A stretch of 64,000 bases of DNA from contig CP012818.1 in the NCBI GenBank assembly GCA_001936135.1, positions 620,001 through 684,000 on the forward strand. The letters are read 5' to 3'. A program made the translations under genes and the position numbers. Positions within the stretch are counted from its first letter, which is position 1. Every line of letters begins with the position of its first letter. This stretch comes from Saccharomycopsis fibuligera x Saccharomycopsis cf. fibuligera (taxonomy: Eukaryota > Ascomycota > Saccharomycetes > Ascoideales > Saccharomycopsidaceae). The notes under the pieces are model-generated. The model was given only the letters and a program-made list of their open reading frames with translations, ran no database searches and was not told the DNA's origin. Of the stretch, positions 57,725 through 64,000 are shown piece after piece.

Positions 57725-58893
57725 TTTCAGATCTGGACGTTTTGCTAGGAGTGGACATACGCATATATGTGAACTTAGACAACGTTAGTACATCAATGAA
57801 ATACAATTACAGTTTAAATGAGAATATATCTGTAACAATAGCTATAATTTTTTTTTTATATATGCGGCCTTGTTTATGATGTAGACATTATTAGACACTA
57901 AGCAAATCTTCTCCGGCTACAATTGTACGTAACATTTCCCATTGCAGGTTTATGTTTCGTATACAACACCAATGTTGTATTTGAGAATATGTAAAGTCTA
58001 CTTGTATGCTGATAGAAAGTAAGGCAAGTTTGGTTGCTATTCCTGTGAACCTGTTTTACTTTTGTCCGGTATCGTTCACGTTGTATGTGCGTCAGATCCT
58101 GCTAATACGAGGAGCATTTGCGTCCTGCATACAGTAGTCAAAATGGGCAAATTCGAGCATCTCTACATTCCAATATTATGTTCTTTTTATAGTATATCCT
58201 TTCCTTTTCTGGTCTACAATTTCTGCTTGTTTTTCTATCTAGATATATTTTGTTAACAAAGTTGCTAACGAAAACATAAACAAGTTTCGAGGGTGGACGC
58301 TACCAACAAGCAAATAGAGTATTTTTTGTTCAAATGCCCAAGCAGCACAAGCCGCAGGAAAAAAACTACCTATAAATAAGGAAATGAGCTAAAAGAGCTT
58401 CATCCTTCCAGCCTGTGGTACAAGCGAATTATTAATTCAGTTTGACAAGTACCTGATATCTCAAAAGTACACTCGCCTACGGCACTATGAGCTTGATTGA
58501 AGAGCTGTAGTCTCTTTTACCTTTATCTTAATTCCGAGAAAACTAATAAACGTGCAACTGGTACTAATGAAGTTTCCATTTATGAAGCTTTGTCTAATAT
58601 AATAATAACCGAACTACCCTTTATATAATATAAAGATGTGTTTATAAGATTTAATTATCATTTACATTTAGCCAATACATCGAACTTTTAGCTTTCACTC
58701 ATGTGACTTATCTTTTAAGTTTCGCCGTTCTACTTAGTTGAGGTACGATATTCCTTTTACGTGCCTCTCTGGGGCCCGACGTCTTAGTGCTACTACCTAA
58801 GCCATGCGACCATATCGCAACTCTTGACGTATTAAAATTTCGGTGGCGCATTAAAGCAAAACAGACACCAAGCTCAACTATAGTGTTAAAAAA
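57725..58893. other. Gene-free region before tRNA-Glu
   Basis: AT-rich, without a supported gene. Short open stretches (58062-58256, 58787-58981) overlap the tRNA or are low-complexity. A weak A-box-like segment on the reverse strand near 58770-58830 is not a tRNA. Confidence 0.55.
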
Positions 58894-58965
58894 TTCCGAT
58901 ACCGGGAGTCGAACCCGGGTTTGCTCGGTGAAAGCGAACCGTGCTAGCCGTTACACTATATCGGA
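58894..58965 (-). tRNA. tRNA-Glu (TTC)
   Basis: A 72-nt cloverleaf on the reverse strand: acceptor TCCGATA/TATCGGA, D arm GTGT-GCAC, anticodon loop CTTTCAC with TTC, and T arm CCGGGTTCGACTCCCGG. It matches yeast Glu-TTC with a few stem changes. A T6 run follows the 3' end as terminator. The retroelement debris begins only about 10 bp from its 5' end, a classic Ty3-type target position. Confidence 0.96.
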
Positions 58966-58975
58966 CGTCATGGAT

Positions 58976-59206
58976 TTGTAAGAGACGGGGTCGTAGGGTC
59001 TGAATTTAGACGTGAAAAGGTTTCTGGATTCATAGTTGTTTCTAGGATCGACTAGGAAGAGAGGTAATGCTCTAGATAAAATAAAGAAGATAAATATATT
59101 GTAATGAAAGGAAGATAACTTCGCTTCCTCTTATTCTATATAGAATACATAATAGTTATGATGGCGAACCTAGCTTCTTATATAGTTATTGTTAGGAGGT
59201 TCGTAA
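58976..59206 (-). mobile_element. Inverted fragment of the Ty3/gypsy element (LTR part plus gag start)
   Basis: 231 bp that are the reverse complement of 59307-59537 with one mismatch seen by eye. It covers the inner part of the LTR, the leader and the first codons of gag, reading toward the tRNA. It lacks the LTR's outer end and the rest of the element, so it is a fossil fragment. It faces the main element head to head across a 100-bp spacer. Confidence 0.9.
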
Positions 59207-59213
59207 ACAAATC

Positions 59214-59440
59214 TGTAACAAATCAGTTCAGGGTAACTTCTGATAAAGTTAACTCAGACTGGTAGCTCTTAGCTACAGGTAGCCCCTAGTTACAGATGGC
59301 CCCTGGTTACGAACCTCCTAACAATAACTATATAAGAAGCTAGGTTCGCCATCATAACTATTATGTATTCTATATAGAATAAGAGGAAGCGAAGTTATCT
59401 TCCTTTCATTACAATATATTTATCTTCTTTATTTTATCTA
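59214..59440 (+). repeat. 5' LTR of the Ty3/gypsy element (right edge approximate)
   Basis: Begins TGTAAC, contains TATATAAGAAGC as the likely promoter (about 59330) and is matched by 63780-64000. The right edge cannot be fixed because the second LTR is cut by the window end. I see no clear tRNA-iMet primer-binding site just after it. Confidence 0.75.
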
Positions 59441-59479
59441 GAGCATTACCTCTCTTCCTAGTCGATCCTAGAAACAACT

Positions 59480-60364
59480 ATGAATCCAGAAACCTTTTCA
59501 CGTCTAAATTCAGACCCTACGACCCCATCTCTTACAATTGGTAGCGCTTTTGGTGCTAGGGGAGAGATTATTGCTCCAACTTTTTCAGGTAGAAATTCCT
59601 CGTTAGCCTCTATTCAACGTTTCCAAACTTTGATGTTTGCCTACTGTTTCAGCCAAGGTTATAACACTCCTGATCAACAACTTAGAGCTATTGTGGGTAG
59701 CTTACGTGATGTCGCTGCTACTTGGGCAGTCAACTTTTTAACGTCCCAGGAAAACACTAACGAAGTCGATTTACAGGAATTCTGGACGGCTTTTTCGGAA
59801 CGTTTTGGGCAATCATACAACACTGCGTCCTTAAACAAACAACTTTCTTCTATAAGACAATCTGGTACTATTGAAGATTATATTACTAAATTTAACTATT
59901 TGGCTTCAGCTTATAAAGCTGATGAATCCATTTTAATAGATTTCTTTGTCAATGGCTTGCAAGAGAACCTTAGAGTTCAGGTTAGCATCATGAGAGACTC
60001 CTTTCTTCAGCAAAATCTTCCTGTCTCTCTCGATTGGGTTCAAACATCAGCAACCCGTATCGCTGTCACTATGCAACCTGTTCTTCATGGACAATCAAAT
60101 TACAATAAGAACCGCAAAAAATTTAACAAGTATAAACCATCCTCTGGTGCTGGGTTTTCTAACCACACTAATGGCAACGCAAAAAGTTACAACAATAGCC
60201 GTTTTAACAAACCACACTTCAACAACAGACACTTCCACAACCAAGGAAATAACAAGTCATTTTCAAAACATATTGGGCCGGAAAAAATGGATCTTGACCA
60301 CGTCACTTTAGAAAACTCCAACTTGGATGTCAACGCGAGGACTAGCTACTCTCAAGAAAACTAA
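59480..60364 (+). CDS. Gag of the Ty3/gypsy element
   Basis: 294-codon frame opening MNPETFSRLNSDPTTP. It contains a capsid-type region typical of Ty3/gypsy Gag (AATWAVNFLTSQEN, FWTAFSERFGQSYN, IRQSGTIEDYITKFNYLAS; about residues 55-175). The tail is basic and rich in Asn, His and Lys, suited to nucleic-acid binding. Its end overlaps the start of pol. Identified by position and by the capsid-like motifs. Confidence 0.85.
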   Translation: MNPETFSRLNSDPTTPSLTIGSAFGARGEIIAPTFSGRNSSLASIQRFQTLMFAYCFSQGYNTPDQQLRAIVGSLRDVAATWAVNFLTSQENTNEVDLQEFWTAFSERFGQSYNTASLNKQLSSIRQSGTIEDYITKFNYLASAYKADESILIDFFVNGLQENLRVQVSIMRDSFLQQNLPVSLDWVQTSATRIAVTMQPVLHGQSNYNKNRKKFNKYKPSSGAGFSNHTNGNAKSYNNSRFNKPHFNNRHFHNQGNNKSFSKHIGPEKMDLDHVTLENSNLDVNARTSYSQEN

Positions 60365-63300
60365 TGACCCTCCGATACTACATCCTGCTAATGTACAAGT
60401 AATGGTTAATGATGTACAAGTCGAATCCTTATTTGATACTGGTGCTAGTTCTAACTTTGTCAGTAAGGAACTAGTACAAACTAACCGTTGGCCTGTTTTT
60501 ACCCCTGAAAAGGCTAGTGTGTCTGTCGCAATTAATAAAGAACAACAACTACTCACGGAATGTTGCTCTTTGGATGTAGAAATGGGAGGAAAAACAAAAA
60601 GCACTTCAGCCTATGTTCTTCCTGTTTCGAGTCGCCCTATGGTCTTTGGCCTTCCGTTCATCAAACAACATGCGAGTTTGCTTGCACAAACTGGCGTTTG
60701 GTCTATCTTGGGTTCGGATGATGCTGTTCACCCTCCGGAAGAATCAAGTTCTAGAGCAGTACAAATTAACCTTATGCTGGTCCAAGAATTGCGCAAAGAG
60801 ATTAAAAACCACGAGAAAATGGAACTTTATTGGGTAAAAGCGGACAATGATATACTGGAATCCCAAAATCCCATTTCTGCGCCAAAAGAACTTGACAAGT
60901 CAAAATACAATGCTTTAAAACAGATGGTTCAAGCCGTTAGTGATGTTGACGGTAAAATTCAAAACCTTCCACCGCTACGAGAACGCTTTGACCACAGAAT
61001 CAAACTCACCGATGATCAAATCATTTCCCGACCACCATATCGCTTAGCTCCAGTACAAGCACAAGAAGCAGAAAATCAAATTGCTGAACTTTTAAAGCTG
61101 GGTATGCTTAAAGAATCAGATAGTCCTTGGTCCTTTCCCATAGTAATGGTTAAAAAACAAGATAATACTTGGCGTATGTGTGTTGACTACCGCCTCATTA
61201 ACAACAAAACTATCAAAAACTCATTCCCATTACCTCACATTGATGATACCTTAGCCAAGGTCGGAGGAAAACGTATTTATTCGAAAATTGATTTAGCACA
61301 AGGATACCATCAGTTAAGAATGCACCCTGGAGACGAGGATAAAGTCGCATTTTCTACCTCGTCCGGACATTATACATGGCGTGTAATGCCTTTTGGTTTG
61401 AAAAATGCACCTGCTTCATTTTCACAATTCATAAAGCTGATTCTTGCTCCTTATTCACGTTTTCTGGTATATTATTTGGATGATATTCTCATTTATGGAG
61501 ACGATGCAGAGCAACACTTTGAAGATGTAATGTGTATTTTAAAAGTGTTGTCCAAAAACCAACTAACAATTAAAACACAAAAATGTTGTTTTTTCCTAGA
61601 ACGAGTAGACTGCTTGGGTCACGTCATTCTGAAAGCCGGTATTACAGCAAGCCCTCGGAAGATTGACGCTATTTTGAAGATGCCAGAACCAGATACACAG
61701 AAAAAAGCACAACGCTATGTTGGATGTCTTAACTACTATCGAAAATTCTTTAAGAATCTCTCGAAGATTCTAGCTCCTCTGAATCAACTAGTTCCCTGAT
61801 CTATTACTTATAACGATCTGTGTAAAACAGCAGTTGCTCAATCGAAGCAACTTTTGGTCAACGCCCCTATCCTCATATCGGCATACAATGTTCAACAGCT
61901 CAAACGTTTCACCGATACCTCTAATGCTGCTATAGAAGGAGTATTACAGGGATATGATGATAATGATAAGTTGGTTGGCGTTGTTGGTTATTTTAGTAAG
62001 TCATTGGATGTTCATCAAAGACGATATTCGGTGTATGACAGAGAATTGTTGGCTATAGTGGAATCGTTGTGGCACTTTCGAATACAGATCGCTGATCGAC
62101 ATGTTGTGGTACACACAGACCACGTATCCTTAAGACACTTATTGTTGCAAAAACAACTCCATCCTCGCATTATGCGATGGCTCGACACCCTCTCTGAATA
62201 TGATGTTGAAATAAAACACATCTCAGGACTGACTAACAAAGTTGCTGATTGGTTATCGAGACTTGATCTTGACGCTGTCCTGGTTGATGAAGGAATTCAC
62301 GCTAAATTAGCCCAAATAACTTTACAAGATGATAAACACGACCCGTTCCTTAAAATGAAAATTGAGAAAGTCGCTGCTAATGCAAGATTAACGAAATTTG
62401 ATAAGTTATTTAAGATTCAGAACAACAAACTTTGGTATGATAATCCTATTACTGAATCTAGTCTGCTCAGATTATGTGTGCCTCAGGCTTATCAAAAGGT
62501 TTTACTAGCTGAAACCCATGGTGTTACTCATTTAAGTCTGTACAAATTATATTTGAAACTAGCTGAGAAATATTATTGGCCTTCTATGTTTGCTGATATC
62601 AAACGTTTTGTCCATCGATGCGATGTTTGCCAACGCATATTAGCTGGTCCTACTACTAATGATTTGCTTCAATCATCAGAGATTCCACAGTCTTGATGGC
62701 TGAGTATCTCTATCGACTTTCTTACTGGGTTTCCACTGTCTGGTAAAACAGACATGGTTTTAGTTGTCGTGGATAGATTAGCAAAAGACTCTCAGTTCTT
62801 ACCAGTGAGCAAAACGATCACTGGATATAGCACAGCTATGATTTTGATAATCGAGGTCTTCCGTTTTCAAGGTATTCCCAATGAAATAGTCTCGGTTAGC
62901 GATGTTCGGTTCCAAAGTGTCATGTATCAAACTATTATGGACAAATTGGGGATTAAGTTAAAGATGAGCACAGCCAATCATCCGGAAAGTAACGGCCAAA
63001 CCGAGAGAACCATCAAAATCCTAACTGGGATACTACGTCGGTATTGCTTTAATCAATTTGCTTCTTGGCGAAACTTTTTACCTATGGTAGAATTTGCTTA
63101 CAGCACCTCTTCCCTCCATAGTATCAAGTGCACTCCAGTATTTGCAGACCACGGTTATGAAGCTCCTGGCCCTTTCTATGGTGGACAACTTTCTGAAGGC
63201 AATGCCACACCTACGGAAGAATATTTGAATCCTTCTCATGATGTACACCATCGCACAAGACAATATTTAGTACAACAGCAACATCGGTCTCGGGTAAGTG

Positions 63301-63784
63301 AAGAAGAAAACCGTCACGAAATCTCTTTTGGTATTGGAAATTGGACCCTTCTCCACAGAGATGCTTATTTTGGTGCTGATGGTCCGTATAAGAAAATTCA
63401 CCCAGTGTACCTCGGACCATATAAATTGTTAAAAACGTGGGGGAAAGTGCTGTTGAATTAGATTTACGCTCTATAACCAAGCAGCATAGAGTTCTTAATG
63501 TTATATGGTTGAAATTATACAAAGAACCTGACGTTCTATATCCAAAAGAACCTCCTAGAAACGAAATAGAAGCCGCTGCTAGGGCAAATGAAATCATTGC
63601 AATAGCAGGCATTGAAAAAGACTGCTTGCATGTGTTTTGGCAAGATTGCAAACCTGAGCATGCCACGCCTATATTGTTTGAATTCTTCAGAACTAAAGCA
63701 CCAACCAATTTACGAAATGCTTTAACTGAACAAATTAACTATCTCAAAAGAACAGGGCTAGCCTCTAGGTGGGAGGAAGTGTAA
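60327..63784 (+). pseudogene. Pol of the Ty3/gypsy element (protease, RT, RNase H, integrase), fossil
   Basis: In order: aspartic protease with LFDTGASSNFVS (about 60430); reverse transcriptase with CVDYRLIN, the ADLAQGYHQ-like DLAQGYHQLR, FGLKNAP and the YLDDILIY catalytic box (about 61000-61760); RNase H with FTDTSNAAIEG and the TDHVSLRHLL region; integrase with the zinc-binding HGVTH and CDVCQR, and the core ending HPESNGQTERT (about 62500-63100). The domain order identifies Ty3/gypsy. The region is broken in about three places. The final stop lies within the first bases of the downstream LTR. Confidence 0.88.
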
Positions 63785-64000
63785 CAAATCAGTTCAGAAT
63801 AACTTCTGATAAAGTTAACTCTTAGACCGGTAGCTCTTGGCTGCAGTTAGACCCTGGCACAAGGTGACGCCTGGTTACGAACCTCCTAACAATAACTATA
63901 TAAGAAGCTGGGTTCGCCATGATAACTATTATGTATTCTATAAAGAATAGCAGTAAGCGAAGTTATCTTCCTTTCATTACAATATATTTGTCTTCTTTAT
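63780..64000 (+). repeat. 3' LTR of the Ty3/gypsy element, cut by the window end
   Basis: Begins TGTAACAAATCAGTTCAG, the same start as 59214, and aligns to about 59432. Both share AACCTCCTAACAATAACTA and the TATATAAGAAGC promoter block but differ noticeably in the outer half. Confidence 0.88.

Larger units (their letters stand above)
59214..64000 (+). mobile_element. Ty3/gypsy (Metaviridae-type) LTR retrotransposon, broken, cut by window end
   Basis: The element starts with an LTR opening TGTAACAAATCAG at 59214, then gag (59480-60364) and pol in the Ty3 order protease, reverse transcriptase, RNase H, integrase (to about 63784), then a second LTR from 63780 that runs off the window. The pol-first-in-another-frame overlap at the gag end is the arrangement for which Ty3 relatives use frameshifting. 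Pol is interrupted in about three places, so the copy is a fossil. By eye the two LTRs differ at roughly 20 of 220 positions, which suggests an old insertion or a chimeric origin. It lies directly upstream of a tRNA gene, as expected of Ty3-type integration. Confidence 0.92.

Noticed and set aside
58760-58830. Second tRNA or tRNA relic on the reverse strand
   Set aside because: A-box-like bases only; no B box and no acceptor pairing.

Overview
The window is nuclear DNA of a budding yeast (Saccharomycotina), most likely of the CTG-Ser clade, with Lodderomyces or the Candida parapsilosis group as the best guess. Gene content and order of domains are plain yeast (SYP1, SWE1, CLF1, MSL5, REX4, IRA2, COQ3, VPS72, BRX1, GAPDH, CDC10, MRPL32, acyl-CoA oxidase). 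Genes are mostly intronless and many regulators carry long Asn, Asp or Gln tracts. In-frame CTG codons are nearly absent from well expressed genes. In the Ty3-type retroelement at the right end, a CTG codon sits where the family normally has Ser. The species guess is inference; the clade call rests on these codon clues.

Left end (1-3764): two minus-strand tRNA genes (Ala-AGC, Asn-GTT) lie among retroelement debris: two diverged copies of one LTR-like repeat and a decayed Ty3-type LTR plus gag start. A long (CAA)n tract leads into SYP1. From 3765 to 17769 come SYP1 (endocytic F-BAR muniscin), SWE1 (Wee1 kinase, split by an apparent frameshift), CLF1 and MSL5 (both pre-mRNA splicing). From 18059 to 35878 come MHF1 (centromere/Fanconi histone fold, with a small intron worked out here), REX4 (rRNA exonuclease), IRA2 (3091-residue RasGAP), RPL27A (with an 851-nt intron and a 31-nt first exon worked out here), COQ3 and SPP381.

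The middle (36152-45588) holds VPS72 and BRX1 in divergent arrangement, then two tandem GAPDH genes separated by about 2.3 kb that is mostly GC-rich. The two GAPDH copies are nearly identical over their first two thirds and clearly diverged over the last third, a pattern expected of gene conversion. The right part (47922-57724) carries CDC10, MRPL32, an acyl-CoA oxidase and an unrecognised, probably mitochondrial, 812-residue protein.

The right end (58894-64000) is a tRNA-Glu gene followed by a Ty3/gypsy LTR retrotransposon that runs off the window. Between tRNA and element lies a 231-bp inverted copy of the element's own LTR and gag start, forming a near-perfect head-to-head palindrome with a 100-bp spacer. 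It is the most unusual structure in the window.

Functionally the genes are ordinary housekeeping and do not form a cluster. Shared themes are splicing (CLF1, MSL5, SPP381) and ribosome biogenesis (REX4, BRX1, RPL27A, MRPL32), the former two with PAC/RRPE-like promoter signals. I found no evidence for a wholly new multi-gene system.
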